Shown here in pieces: positions 12,865 through 21,104 of a stretch of DNA of 29,442 nucleotides. The stretch comes from a virus. The notes below the pieces were generated by a model, which saw only the letters and a list, made by a program, of their open reading frames with translations, had not been told where the DNA came from and searched no databases. The stretch's first letter is position 1; each line of letters opens with the position of its first letter. The position numbers and the translations under genes are program-made. The stretch is taken from IMG/VR virus record IMGVR_UViG_3300031951_000887, positions 1 to 29,442 of that record. One strand, written 5' to 3'.

Positions 12865-13716
12865 ATGGCTAAGAACAAGGGCGGAGGCAGCAAGGCAGCA
12901 GCACCGGCAAAGTCCAGCGGGGGTGGCCTTGGCTCCCAGGTGAAGTCCGCTGGTTCGATCCTCACCAAGAACGAAGCGCTGAAGATCGCGGAGTCCACCG
13001 GCAAGGCCGTGGCTCAGGTGATGGCCCGTGCCCAGAACAATGGCCAGGGCCTGGGTTCAAGCCTGGTCAACAACTACAACCGGGGCACGCTCGGCCCGAA
13101 CGGCAGCAACGTCACCAACTTTGGTGGCGTACCCATTGGTATGGGGCCAGGTGTTGGCGGTGCTGCAACCAAGGCAATCCAGCAGCTGCAAGCCCTGGAG
13201 GGCCTGCGGATGGGGCAGGGCCAGGTGTACATGGGCAGCACCACCACCACTACGCCAGGCCAGCAGCAAAGGGGTGTGAACGATGGGTACAGCTCTACCC
13301 CTGGCAGCACCGTCTACAACCCGATCGTGGTGCCCAGGGGCTATGTCGCTGCAGCACCCAAGGCCGCGGCAGCAGCGGCAGCAGCAACACCTGCAGCCAC
13401 TGGCCCTGTTGGCAACTGGGAGAACTCGGTCAACAACTCCAACCAGGAGCTGATCAACTCCATCAATGCTCAGATCGCGGCCAACTCCACCCAGGCCGAG
13501 CTCTACATGGGGCAGATCAATGACCTGATGAAGTCGATGCAGGGCGCGAACCTGCAGTCGATCACCCCATACGCCACCACCACCAGCGTTGCCCCCGCTT
13601 CTGGCGCTCAGATCACGCAAGCCATCACGGCACGGAAGAAGCCGGTCAACACCGACCTGTCGATCAGCTCATTGGTGGGTGATCTGGCCGGCACCGGGCT
13701 CAACATCGGGATCTGA
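12865..13716 (+). CDS. Low-complexity virion-type protein before the portal (gp7.3 position)
   Basis: This 283-residue protein is rich in Gly, Ala, Asn, Gln and Ser. It has a basic start (MAKNKGGGSKAAAPAKSSGG), an Asn/Gly region at about 55-105, an alanine run at about 165-178 and a threonine/alanine C-terminal part. Composition resembles proteins that are carried in the virion or form flexible tail parts. Position directly before the portal equals that of T7 gp7.3, a virion protein needed for adsorption/tail assembly, but no homology can be claimed. It is separated from the previous gene by two bases. Confidence 0.6.
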   Translation: MAKNKGGGSKAAAPAKSSGGGLGSQVKSAGSILTKNEALKIAESTGKAVAQVMARAQNNGQGLGSSLVNNYNRGTLGPNGSNVTNFGGVPIGMGPGVGGAATKAIQQLQALEGLRMGQGQVYMGSTTTTTPGQQQRGVNDGYSSTPGSTVYNPIVVPRGYVAAAPKAAAAAAAATPAATGPVGNWENSVNNSNQELINSINAQIAANSTQAELYMGQINDLMKSMQGANLQSITPYATTTSVAPASGAQITQAITARKKPVNTDLSISSLVGDLAGTGLNIGI

Positions 13717-13718
13717 CC

Positions 13719-15350
13719 ATGGCCATTGCTGCACAGCGCTATCGCGCCCTCCAGTCCGACCGGGACTACTACCTCAGCCGGGCACGTAGCGCTGCGCGGC
13801 TCACTGTTCCCTATCTGATCCCTACCTCGAACGAGCCAAGCCCTGGCCAGAACGAGGTGTTCACCCTGCCGTGGAATGGCATTGGCGCCAGGGGTGTTCA
13901 CAACCTGGCCAGCCGGTTACTGCTGGCCCTGCTGCCACCCACGGAGTCCTTCTTCCGCTTCACCTACGACGACGTGGCGATGCAGAAGCAGGAGGCCCAG
14001 ATGGCCGAGGGCGGGGCCACTGACAGCCAGATCGCCAAGATGAAGACCGAGCTGGACGTGGGCCTGGCCCGCCTCGAGCGCTCGGTCCTGCGCAGCATTG
14101 AGACCAGCAACGACCGGGTGGCGGTGCATGAAGCGCTGATGCACTTGATCGTGGCTGGCAACTGCCTGCTCTATGTCGCTGAGAGCGGGCTGCAGTGCTT
14201 CCACCTCAACCGCTACGTGCTGCTGCGTGACCCCATGGGCAATCCCATGGAGGCCGTGGTGTGTGAGGAGGTGGCAGAGGAAGCTCTGCCCAAGGGCATC
14301 CGTGAGTTCCTCGAGGAGGAAGACCCCGAGCTGCACGGCATCATCAATGCCGAGCCGGTGCCGATCGCCAACACCAAGACCCACAAGATCTACACCTACA
14401 TCAAGTGGGATGGCGGCAGGGTCTCCTGGCACCAGGAGGTGAAGGGCAAAGAGGTGGACGGCAGCCGTGCCACTGCCGCTGCATCGGCATCGCCCTGGCT
14501 GCCACTCCGCATGATCCGGGTGGACGGCAGCAGCTATGGCCCTGGCTATGTGGAGTCAGCTTGCATCGCTGACCTGAACACGGCTGAAGCCCTGAACCAG
14601 GCCATCGCCGAGGGATCGCTGGTGTCAGCGCAGATCCGCCACCTGGTCAAACCCAGCGGGGTTACCAATGCCAAGGCCCTGGCTGAAGCCCCGAACGGTG
14701 CATTCCTGCCCGGCAACCCGGACGACGTGTTCACCGTGCAGACCCAGAAGAGCGGGGATCTGCAGGTGGCAATGATGGGCCTGCAGCGCATTGAGAGCCG
14801 CCTGTCCCAGGCCTTCATGCTGGCCGATCAGCGTGATGCCGAGCGAGTCACCGCCGAGGAGGTCAGGCTGCAGGCATTGCAGCTGGAGAACTCTCTCGGC
14901 TCGATCTATTCCATCCTCACCGTTGAGCTGATGTCGCCGTATGTGGCACGCAAGCTCGAGCTCTTCGTGCGTGCTGGTGGCATGAAGGCACTGCCTGAGA
15001 ACCTGATCAAGCCAGTGGTCAGCGTTGGCCTGGCGGCAGTCGGCCGCGGCAACGATCTGGAGAAGACTGCCCGCTTCATGCAGATCCTTCAGCAGACCCT
15101 TGGTCCTGAAGGCATCTCCACCTACGTCAACCCATCCGAGCTGATCAAGCGATTGGCCAGCTCGATGGGCATGGACGTTCTTGGCCTGGTCAAGACCGAG
15201 GACGAGCTAGCCGCTGAACAGCAGCAGCAGCAGGAGATGGCTATGGCCCAGCAAGCCATGGCATCACCAATGGCTGACCCGCAGAAGCAGGCCCAGGCCC
15301 AGGCCATCCAAGCCGAGATGGCACAACCACCACAGGAACCACCCGCATGA
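13719..15350 (+). CDS. Portal protein / head-tail connector (gp8-like)
   Basis: This 543-residue protein (T7 gp8: 536) forms the dodecameric ring through which DNA is packaged and ejected. It aligns with T7 gp8 throughout: LPWNGIGARGVHNLASRLLLALLPP near the N-terminus, ALMHLIVAGNCLLYV, MIRVDGSSYGPGYVES, HLVKPSGVTN, RVTAEEVRLQALQLENSLGSIYSIL, and a glutamine/alanine-rich C-terminus (QQQQQEMAMAQQAM...). The C-terminal tail is low complexity, as in T7. It begins two bases after the previous stop and overlaps the scaffold gene by four bases (ATGA). Confidence 0.97.
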   Translation: MAIAAQRYRALQSDRDYYLSRARSAARLTVPYLIPTSNEPSPGQNEVFTLPWNGIGARGVHNLASRLLLALLPPTESFFRFTYDDVAMQKQEAQMAEGGATDSQIAKMKTELDVGLARLERSVLRSIETSNDRVAVHEALMHLIVAGNCLLYVAESGLQCFHLNRYVLLRDPMGNPMEAVVCEEVAEEALPKGIREFLEEEDPELHGIINAEPVPIANTKTHKIYTYIKWDGGRVSWHQEVKGKEVDGSRATAAASASPWLPLRMIRVDGSSYGPGYVESACIADLNTAEALNQAIAEGSLVSAQIRHLVKPSGVTNAKALAEAPNGAFLPGNPDDVFTVQTQKSGDLQVAMMGLQRIESRLSQAFMLADQRDAERVTAEEVRLQALQLENSLGSIYSILTVELMSPYVARKLELFVRAGGMKALPENLIKPVVSVGLAAVGRGNDLEKTARFMQILQQTLGPEGISTYVNPSELIKRLASSMGMDVLGLVKTEDELAAEQQQQQEMAMAQQAMASPMADPQKQAQAQAIQAEMAQPPQEPPA

Positions 15351-16207
15351 CCGATTCTCAGATCACCCTGTCCACACCTGAAGCCGAAGCCCCGTCAATG
15401 GTGGGGCCCGGCCAGGAGGGCCTGCTTGATGAGTTCCTCGCTGAACAGGAGCAGGAAGCTGCGGCCGAGGCCGGCGAGGCTGCCCCACTGCTGGGCAAGT
15501 TCAAGAGCACCGAAGACCTGGCTCGCGCCTACCAGGAGCTGGAGAGAAAGCTGGGTCAGCCCCGTGACGAGACCGACCCAGAGACCCTTGACGACACTTC
15601 GGCACCCCAGCCTTACACGCGAGAGCAGTCCGTCAATGACTACGGCGAGTTCCTCTCGGATGTGTTCGAGACTGCGGAGGTCAACCCCTATGAGATCGCC
15701 CAGAAGTGGGAGGCCGGCCAAGACCTGACTGAGTACGTGGAGAAGCTGGAAGCAGCTGGCATCCCACGGCCGGTGGTTGAGCAGTACCTGGCCAAGCCTG
15801 AGCAGGCTGCTGCCCCTGAAGGCGCAGAGCTCACTGCTGATGACACCGCCCAGCTCAAGGCCATGGTGGGTGGTGACGAAGGGTTCAAGCAGATCAGCGA
15901 GTGGGCAGTGGAGAACCTCGATGCCCAGCAGCTGGTGGACTACAACGCTGTGGTGAACAGCGGCAACAAGGATGCCATCCGCTGGGCGCTCAAGGCCATG
16001 CAGGCCATGCAGGCCGGCCCTGCCAAGCAGGCTGAGCCGAAGCTGATCGGCGGCAAGGCACCTGGTGAGGGCCTGAAGTTCGAGTCCAAGCAGCAGGTGC
16101 TGGATGCAATGACCAAGCGGAACGACAAGGGCCAGAAGCTGTACGACGTGGATGAGGCGTACCGCGAGAAGGTGCGAGCAATCCTCGCCAGGAGTGATGT
16201 GTTCTAG
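15347..16207 (+). CDS. Capsid assembly scaffolding protein (gp9-like)
   Basis: This 286-residue protein (T7 gp9: 307) guides procapsid assembly and then leaves. It is acidic and helical, with a glutamate-rich N-terminal region (EFLAEQEQEAAAEAGEAA), the segment LLGKFKSTEDLARAYQELERKLG that recurs in podovirus scaffolds, and a short charged C-terminus (YREKVRAILARSDVF) where scaffolds usually bind the shell protein. It lies between portal and capsid genes, as in T7. It ends at a structured 111-base leader of the capsid gene. Confidence 0.93.
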   Translation: MTDSQITLSTPEAEAPSMVGPGQEGLLDEFLAEQEQEAAAEAGEAAPLLGKFKSTEDLARAYQELERKLGQPRDETDPETLDDTSAPQPYTREQSVNDYGEFLSDVFETAEVNPYEIAQKWEAGQDLTEYVEKLEAAGIPRPVVEQYLAKPEQAAAPEGAELTADDTAQLKAMVGGDEGFKQISEWAVENLDAQQLVDYNAVVNSGNKDAIRWALKAMQAMQAGPAKQAEPKLIGGKAPGEGLKFESKQQVLDAMTKRNDKGQKLYDVDEAYREKVRAILARSDVF

Positions 16208-16318
16208 TACCTTCAGAGCAGGGAATACTCCTCACCCCTGCAACTGACGGGCCCCTGCGGGGATAACCCGAGCTGGTGAAGGCGGAAGTGAGACCCGATC
16301 ACTTCTCTTTGCAAACTC
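16208..16318 (+). promoter_or_regulatory. Structured leader of the capsid gene with three hairpins and a T7-promoter-like segment
   Basis: This spacer holds three consecutive inverted repeats: CAGGG/CCCTG (16219-16223 with 16236-16240); CGGGCCCC-TGC-GGGG, bulge ATAA, CCCG (16248-16270); and GAAGTGA-GACCCGA-TCACTTC (16285-16305, perfect 7 bp). AATACTCCTCAC at 16224-16235 matches 10 of 12 bases of the T7 promoter stretch AATACGACTCAC, but the following -4 to -1 bases are CCCT instead of TATA. In T7 the strong φ10 promoter and an RNase III site lie before gene 10, so a promoter/processing role is plausible. No Shine-Dalgarno is seen near the ATG. Confidence 0.5.
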
Positions 16319-17395
16319 ATGGCTACTCCTCCCGATGCCGCGCTGCAGCGGATTGGTCAGATCAAAGGCGATGCCGCCACGTGGGGCCCTGGTGCTACTG
16401 GCCTAGATAAGGATCGCGCTCTTTTCCTGAAGCTGGGTGCCGCTGAGGTGCTCACTGCTTTTGAGGAGGCTTGCATCTTCAAGGGCAAGACCCGCGAGCG
16501 GAACATCAAAGGTGGCAAGAGCGTTGCCTTCCCGATCACGGGCAAGATGGCAGCTCGCTACCACAAGCCGGGCACCCCGATTCTGGGCGAGGGCAATGAC
16601 CCCTCTGACCTGAACGAGCGTGTGTTGAACCTCGACGCTCTGATGATTGCTGATGCAGCGATCCCTCAGATCGACGAGCTGATGGCGTACTACGACGTGC
16701 GTTCCATCTACACCACTGAGCTCGGCCGTGCTCTGGCCTATGAGTACGACAAGCGTGTGGCCCGCATGATCTATGCGGCTGCTGCCAACACCACCGAGCC
16801 CCTGGCCAAGGACGGCACCGCCAAGCCCAAGGGCCCTGCCAACAACACCGGTCGCATCGGTAAGACCATCACCCTGGGCACCGGCTACACCGGTGCTGGC
16901 GCCACCCGCCAAGCCAAGGGCGATGCTCTGGTGGAAGCCATCTTCGATGCGCGCATTGCGCTTGAGAAGAAGGATGTGGGCATTGATGGCTGCGTGGCTG
17001 TCTTCACCCCTGAGGACTACTACGCCATCACGATGTCCAGCCGTGCCATCAACACCGACTTCAACGGTGGCAATGGCTCGAACGGCACCATCGCCCAGGG
17101 CACCACGATGCGCGTGGCTGGCATCCCCATCTACAGCAGCAACCACATCAACCAGCCTGCTTACGCCCTGGTGGCCGGCGACTACAACGCCGACTACGCC
17201 CAGGATCTGAGCAAGTGCCACGGCCTCATCTTCAACAAGGATGCGGTGGGTGTGCTGACCCTGCTGAGCCCCTCTCTCCAGATCACTTCTGGTGACTGGA
17301 ACATCCAATACCAGGCAACCCTGATGGTGGCCCGCCAAGCCATCGGCATGGGCATCCTGCGTGCTGAGTCGGCTGTGGCACTGGTCACTGCCTGA
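16319..17395 (+). CDS. Major capsid protein (gp10-like)
   Basis: This 358-residue protein (T7 gp10A: 345) forms the icosahedral shell with an HK97-type fold. It parallels T7 gp10: LFLKLGAAEVLTAFEEA, KSVAFPITGKMAARYHKPG, LNLDALMIADAAIPQIDELM, and YDVRSIYTTELGRALAYEYD. It has an alanine/glycine-rich N-terminus of about 30 residues and ends in ESAVALVTA. No frameshift-extended minor form is apparent. Synonymous codons are noticeably more uniform than in neighbouring genes (many GGC, ACC, GCC), consistent with high expression. A terminator follows. Confidence 0.97.
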   Translation: MATPPDAALQRIGQIKGDAATWGPGATGLDKDRALFLKLGAAEVLTAFEEACIFKGKTRERNIKGGKSVAFPITGKMAARYHKPGTPILGEGNDPSDLNERVLNLDALMIADAAIPQIDELMAYYDVRSIYTTELGRALAYEYDKRVARMIYAAAANTTEPLAKDGTAKPKGPANNTGRIGKTITLGTGYTGAGATRQAKGDALVEAIFDARIALEKKDVGIDGCVAVFTPEDYYAITMSSRAINTDFNGGNGSNGTIAQGTTMRVAGIPIYSSNHINQPAYALVAGDYNADYAQDLSKCHGLIFNKDAVGVLTLLSPSLQITSGDWNIQYQATLMVARQAIGMGILRAESAVALVTA

Positions 17396-17425
17396 CCTAG
17401 GCTGGCTCAGACAGAAAGCACGGAG

Positions 17426-17454
17426 GGGGCTGGCTTCGGCTGGCCCCTTTTTTT
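17426..17454 (+). terminator. Strong intrinsic terminator after the capsid gene
   Basis: GGGGCTGGC (17426-17434) pairs with GCTGGCCCC (17439-17447) over nine pairs, two of them G-U, closed by the stable tetraloop TTCG (17435-17438) and followed by seven T residues (17448-17454). Its position equals T7 Tφ, between capsid and tail tubular genes. Confidence 0.95.
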
Positions 17455-17475
17455 GTGCCCCCATACGATGAGGGC

Positions 17476-17487
17476 TGCACCTGTGCA
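17476..17487. repeat. 12-bp near-palindrome copy 2 (TGCACCTGTGCA)
   Basis: This copy lies between the capsid terminator and the gp11-like gene, eight bases before its ATG. It is an exact match to copies at 12240 (reverse) and 20911. The spacer 17455-17495 has no other recognisable promoter. Confidence 0.6.
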
Positions 17488-17495
17488 CTTCAGGG

Positions 17496-18158
17496 ATGGG
17501 CCTGGCTAATCAAGGGATGACGCCCGGCAGGACCACCCTGCTGGAGGGGGTCAACACCCTGCTCGAGAACATCGGTGAGATGCCGGTGGATCAGCTGGAG
17601 AACCAGCAGGTTCACGATGCCCGGGTGGCAGAGCGGACCATCCTCGAGTTCCACAGGGAAGGCCAGCTGCGTGGCTGGAGTTGGAACTCAGAGCAGAGCT
17701 ACCCCTTCCACAAGGACGCAGCCACCAAGGAGGTGGTGGTGCCGGCCAACGTGATCAGCTTTGCCGTCAACCAGTACCAGTGGGACGGCCGCTTCATCGT
17801 CAGAGGCCAACGTGTCTACGACAAGTGGACCCGTGGTTACAAGCTGGAGGATGACATCAGCGAGATCACGGCTGATGTGGTCTGGCTGCTGCCGTGGGAT
17901 GAGAGCCCAGAGGCGTTCAACCGGTGGACGACGATCCGTTCCGCCAGGGTGTTTGCCACCCGCGTGCTGGGGGCTGACTCCACCATCCGGTACACAGCAC
18001 TGGATGAGCAGGCGGCGCTGACCGAGCTGATGCGCACCGAGCTGTCGCAGGCCCAGCCCAACAGCCTGACCGGTGGCCCTGGCCTGCGGCCGTTCCCCAC
18101 CTACCAGCCTGGGTGGGGGCTGATGCGTGGCATCAACGGGGGCCAGGTCATTGGCTAG
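17496..18158 (+). CDS. Tail tubular protein A (gp11-like)
   Basis: This 220-residue protein (T7 gp11: 196) forms the ring joining portal and nozzle. Diagnostic parts: LLEGVNTLLENIGEMPVDQL at the N-terminus (T7: SAVNDILASIGEPPVSTL), then RTILEFHREGQLRGWSWNSE, and the C-terminal helix segment with R..ARVFATRVLG. Start at ATG 17496; ATG 17517 would also leave the conserved part intact. The proline/glycine-rich C-terminal tail (GGPGLRPFPTYQPGWG) is longer than in T7. It overlaps the gp12-like gene by eight bases. Confidence 0.93.
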   Translation: MGLANQGMTPGRTTLLEGVNTLLENIGEMPVDQLENQQVHDARVAERTILEFHREGQLRGWSWNSEQSYPFHKDAATKEVVVPANVISFAVNQYQWDGRFIVRGQRVYDKWTRGYKLEDDISEITADVVWLLPWDESPEAFNRWTTIRSARVFATRVLGADSTIRYTALDEQAALTELMRTELSQAQPNSLTGGPGLRPFPTYQPGWGLMRGINGGQVIG

Positions 18159-20661
18159 TCCTGTCTCGGTTCTCATCCCCAACCTGATTCAGGGGATCAG
18201 CCAGCAGCCTGATGGCCAGCGTGACCCCAGTCAGGGCGAGGTTCAGATCAATGGGGTGAGCTCAGTCTCTGAGGGGCTGCGCAAGCGCGATGGCAGCAAG
18301 GTACTGGCCAAGGTGAGCGACACCCCGTTTGGGGATGCGTTCATCCATTCGATCTTGAGAGACGAGAACGAGGAGTATCTGGCCGTCATCACCAAGACAG
18401 GGGTGAAGGTGTACGACCTGGCCGGTGTGGAGAAGACCGTGAGCGCCCCTGGTGGGTACGGCTACCTCAGCACTGTCACCAGCGCTCGTGATCAGATCCG
18501 CGCCACCTCGATTGCGGACTACACCTTCATCCTCAACACCAAGCAGAAGCCGGCAATGGATCCGGCGCTGACACCGATCACCCCACGGCCGGCACTGCAT
18601 GAGGCGCTGGTGTGGATCAAGGCGGCCAACTACGGCCAGACCTACAAGGTCACGCTCGACACCACCACGGCCGAGGTGAAGACCGCCACCGCTGCGGTGA
18701 TCGCCAATGGCACCACGGTGACAGAGGTGAAGATAAGCGCAGCTGAGATCGCTGAGGCCCTCAAGACCGGCTTGGCCAGCGTGGCTGGGGTGACGATCAC
18801 CAGGTTCGGCAGTGTCCTGCATTTCACCAGTAGCACTGCCTTCTCGATCGCAGCCAGTGATGCCCGGGCCAACGCAGACATCACCTGCATCACCAGCTCA
18901 GTGCAGGCGTTCACCGAGCTGCCGACCATCGCACCCAAGGGCTATCTGGTGGAGATCGCCGGCGACCCTGGCAACAAGTGGGATGGCTACTTCGTTCAGT
19001 TCAAGCCACGTGATGGGCAGGGTGATTTTGGTGAGGGCGCCTGGATTGAGACGGTGGCCCCAGGCAGTGAGTACAAGCTGAGCGCCAGCACCATGCCGCA
19101 CGTGCTGGTGCGCAAGCCGGATGGCACCTTCCACTTCGGGCCGCTGGATGCCAGCACTGTTGGCACGGTGAAGCTGCCGAAGTGGGGTGAGCGCACCGCC
19201 GGTGACTACAACACCGCGCCCGATCCTTCGTTCATCGGCAAGTCGATCAACGACATCTTCGTGTTCCGCAACCGGCTTGGTGTGCTGGCTGATGAGTCGG
19301 TGGTGTTGAGCCGGCCGGGGGAGTTCTTCTCCTTCTTCCCGGAGACGGTGACTACCACGCTGGATTCGGACCCGATTGACCTGCGGGCCAGCAACAACCG
19401 GGTGTCAGTGCTGCGGTATGCGGTGCCGGTGCAGGACAACCTGATCATCTTCTCGGCTCAGTACCAGTTCCTGCTGAGCGGTGGTGATGTGGCACTGACG
19501 GCCAGCACGGCCCGGATCACGGTGCTCACCAGCTACGAGGTGGACACCAGGGTGCGACCCCAGGTGATGGGTGGCGGCATCGTGTTCGCCCAGGCCAATG
19601 GCCAGTGGACCCGGTTCCAGGACTTCCGCTTCCGTGGTGCTGGCACCGCGATGGTGGCGGTGGCGGATGAGATCACCGAGCACGTCTCCTCCTACATCCC
19701 AGGTGGTGTTTACAAGCTGGCGATCAACGAGGTGGGTGGCAGCCTGTTCGCCATCACCAGCGAGGCCAACCGCACCAACCGGATCTACGCCTACAAGACC
19801 CTGATGCGCAGCAGCGGGCAGGGCGAGCAGCGTGCACAGAGCAGCTGGTCGCACTGGGTCTTTGCTGGTGCTGACGAGATCCTGCAGGTGCTGTGTGTGC
19901 GGGAGATCCTCTACCTGCTGGTGCGCTACGGGCAGAAGGTCTACCTCGAGCAGGTGTCAGCGCAGGACCGGCTGCAGAGCACTGATGAGATCAGCTATCC
20001 CCTGCTGCTGGATCGCTGCGTGACCACCACCACGGAGACACCTGCTGCCATGCGAATGGCCAAGGGTGTCTACGACGCGGTGACACGCAAGACCACGTTC
20101 ACCCTGCCGTACCCCGCCACTGCACTCACGCAGGTGTGGGCACCGTTCTCCATGGGTGATGGGGTGCACTACAGCGCTGGCGTGCTGCTGGGTGAGGCGG
20201 CCAGCGGCAGCACGGTGGTGGCCCGTGGCGACTGGTCAAAGGCTGATGTCTACGCCGGTGAGCCGTTTGAGTTCCGGTATCGCTTCAGCCGGTTCAAGTA
20301 CATGCAGACCGCTGGCAGCGGCAAGGCCGCGGCGAACGCTGCTCGCACCCAGGTGAGGCAGGCCAAGCTGCGGTATCAGGAGACCGGCTACTTCCAGGTG
20401 CATGTGCTGCCTGAGCACCGGCCGGAGGGTGTCTACACCTTCGATGGCACGACCATGGCTGTGCGTGGCAGTGAGATCGGGATCCCCGACCCGGGCACCA
20501 CCAACACGGCCCGGTATTACGAGGGCGTGTTCAACATCCCAGTGATGAGCAGGGGTGAGCAGTGCATGGTGGAGATCAGGAACATGACGCCCCACCCCTG
20601 CAAGTTCTCCACCTGTGAATGGGTGGGAACGATCCACACCAGGGCGAGGGCGATGCAGTGA
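18151..20661 (+). CDS. Tail tubular protein B / nozzle (gp12-like)
   Basis: This 836-residue protein (T7 gp12: 794) forms the tail nozzle. The N-terminus PNLIQGISQQPDGQRDPSQG...INGVSSVSEGLRKR matches T7 gp12 (GGISQQPD...NGWSSETEGLQKR). Further typical segments are FRNRLGVLADESVVLSRPGEF, NRVSVLRYAVPVQDNLIIFS and VMGGGIVFAQANGQWTRFQDF. The start is placed at TTG 18151, giving MASPVSVLIPNL..., aligned with T7; an in-frame GTG at 18127 would add eight residues overlapping gp11. It ends in a GTGA overlap with the gp13-like gene. Confidence 0.95.
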   Translation: MASPVSVLIPNLIQGISQQPDGQRDPSQGEVQINGVSSVSEGLRKRDGSKVLAKVSDTPFGDAFIHSILRDENEEYLAVITKTGVKVYDLAGVEKTVSAPGGYGYLSTVTSARDQIRATSIADYTFILNTKQKPAMDPALTPITPRPALHEALVWIKAANYGQTYKVTLDTTTAEVKTATAAVIANGTTVTEVKISAAEIAEALKTGLASVAGVTITRFGSVLHFTSSTAFSIAASDARANADITCITSSVQAFTELPTIAPKGYLVEIAGDPGNKWDGYFVQFKPRDGQGDFGEGAWIETVAPGSEYKLSASTMPHVLVRKPDGTFHFGPLDASTVGTVKLPKWGERTAGDYNTAPDPSFIGKSINDIFVFRNRLGVLADESVVLSRPGEFFSFFPETVTTTLDSDPIDLRASNNRVSVLRYAVPVQDNLIIFSAQYQFLLSGGDVALTASTARITVLTSYEVDTRVRPQVMGGGIVFAQANGQWTRFQDFRFRGAGTAMVAVADEITEHVSSYIPGGVYKLAINEVGGSLFAITSEANRTNRIYAYKTLMRSSGQGEQRAQSSWSHWVFAGADEILQVLCVREILYLLVRYGQKVYLEQVSAQDRLQSTDEISYPLLLDRCVTTTTETPAAMRMAKGVYDAVTRKTTFTLPYPATALTQVWAPFSMGDGVHYSAGVLLGEAASGSTVVARGDWSKADVYAGEPFEFRYRFSRFKYMQTAGSGKAAANAARTQVRQAKLRYQETGYFQVHVLPEHRPEGVYTFDGTTMAVRGSEIGIPDPGTTNTARYYEGVFNIPVMSRGEQCMVEIRNMTPHPCKFSTCEWVGTIHTRARAMQ

Positions 20662-21104
20662 ACCTGACCGACCCAACGGATGAGATGGCCTGCTACGTGG
20701 CCCATCACCTCAGGGATGAGGACGCCAATGAGGTGTGGTTGAGCCACCGTGCCAACCCTGCTGAGGCGGTGCTGGGCAGCTGGGCCGAGAGCGAGCTATG
20801 CCAAGCCATCGTCACTGAGGACGGCGTGCCAGCTGGGATGACCGGTGTGGTGGGCAATCGGATTTGGATGCTGGGCACACCAGAGCTGACGGCCACCAAG
20901 GAGAGAAGATTGCACCTGTGCACAAAAGGCCGAGGATGGGTGCAGCACTGCATGGATCGAGTGGGGGAACCAATCGGCAACTTCGTCTACGCGAAGAACA
21001 GGCAAGCGATCCGCTGGCTGAGGTTCCTGGAGTTTGAGGTGGGGCCAGCTCAGCCGTATGGCCCGAGCGGTGCGCTGTTCCGTCCCTTCTGGAGGTTGGT
21101 CTGA
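20658..21104 (+). CDS. gp13-like protein (GNAT-like fold)
   Basis: This 148-residue protein (T7 gp13: 138) is encoded between gp12 and gp14, as in T7. GTG 20658 overlaps the gp12 stop. Shared features are an acidic helical start, a strand pair around VPAGMTGVVGNRIWML, and a C-terminal part KNRQAIRWLRFLEFEVG that matches T7 NTSHIRFLKTIGA in position and looks like the acetyl-CoA-side half of an N-acetyltransferase fold. T7 gp13 is needed for virion morphogenesis; enzymatic activity is not established. The third TGCACCTGTGCA copy (20911) lies inside the gene. Confidence 0.78.
   Translation: MNLTDPTDEMACYVAHHLRDEDANEVWLSHRANPAEAVLGSWAESELCQAIVTEDGVPAGMTGVVGNRIWMLGTPELTATKERRLHLCTKGRGWVQHCMDRVGEPIGNFVYAKNRQAIRWLRFLEFEVGPAQPYGPSGALFRPFWRLV
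20911..20922. repeat. 12-bp near-palindrome copy 3 (TGCACCTGTGCA)
   Basis: This exact third copy is intragenic in the gp13-like gene, about 190 bases before the gp14-like start. It is surrounded by AT-richer bases (GAGAAGAT before, CAAAAGG after), unlike the local average. It could serve the internal-core gene block, or be a coincidence of coding sequence. Confidence 0.5.

Noticed and set aside
13360-13405. GCAGCA-type tract as a DNA repeat element
   Set aside because: It encodes an alanine linker in a low-complexity structural protein and is not a perfect tandem repeat.
16403-17488. Minus-strand open frame (361 codons) opposite the capsid gene
   Set aside because: It is a codon-bias shadow of the highly biased capsid gene, with no ribosome site or known family, and it would run through the intrinsic terminator.
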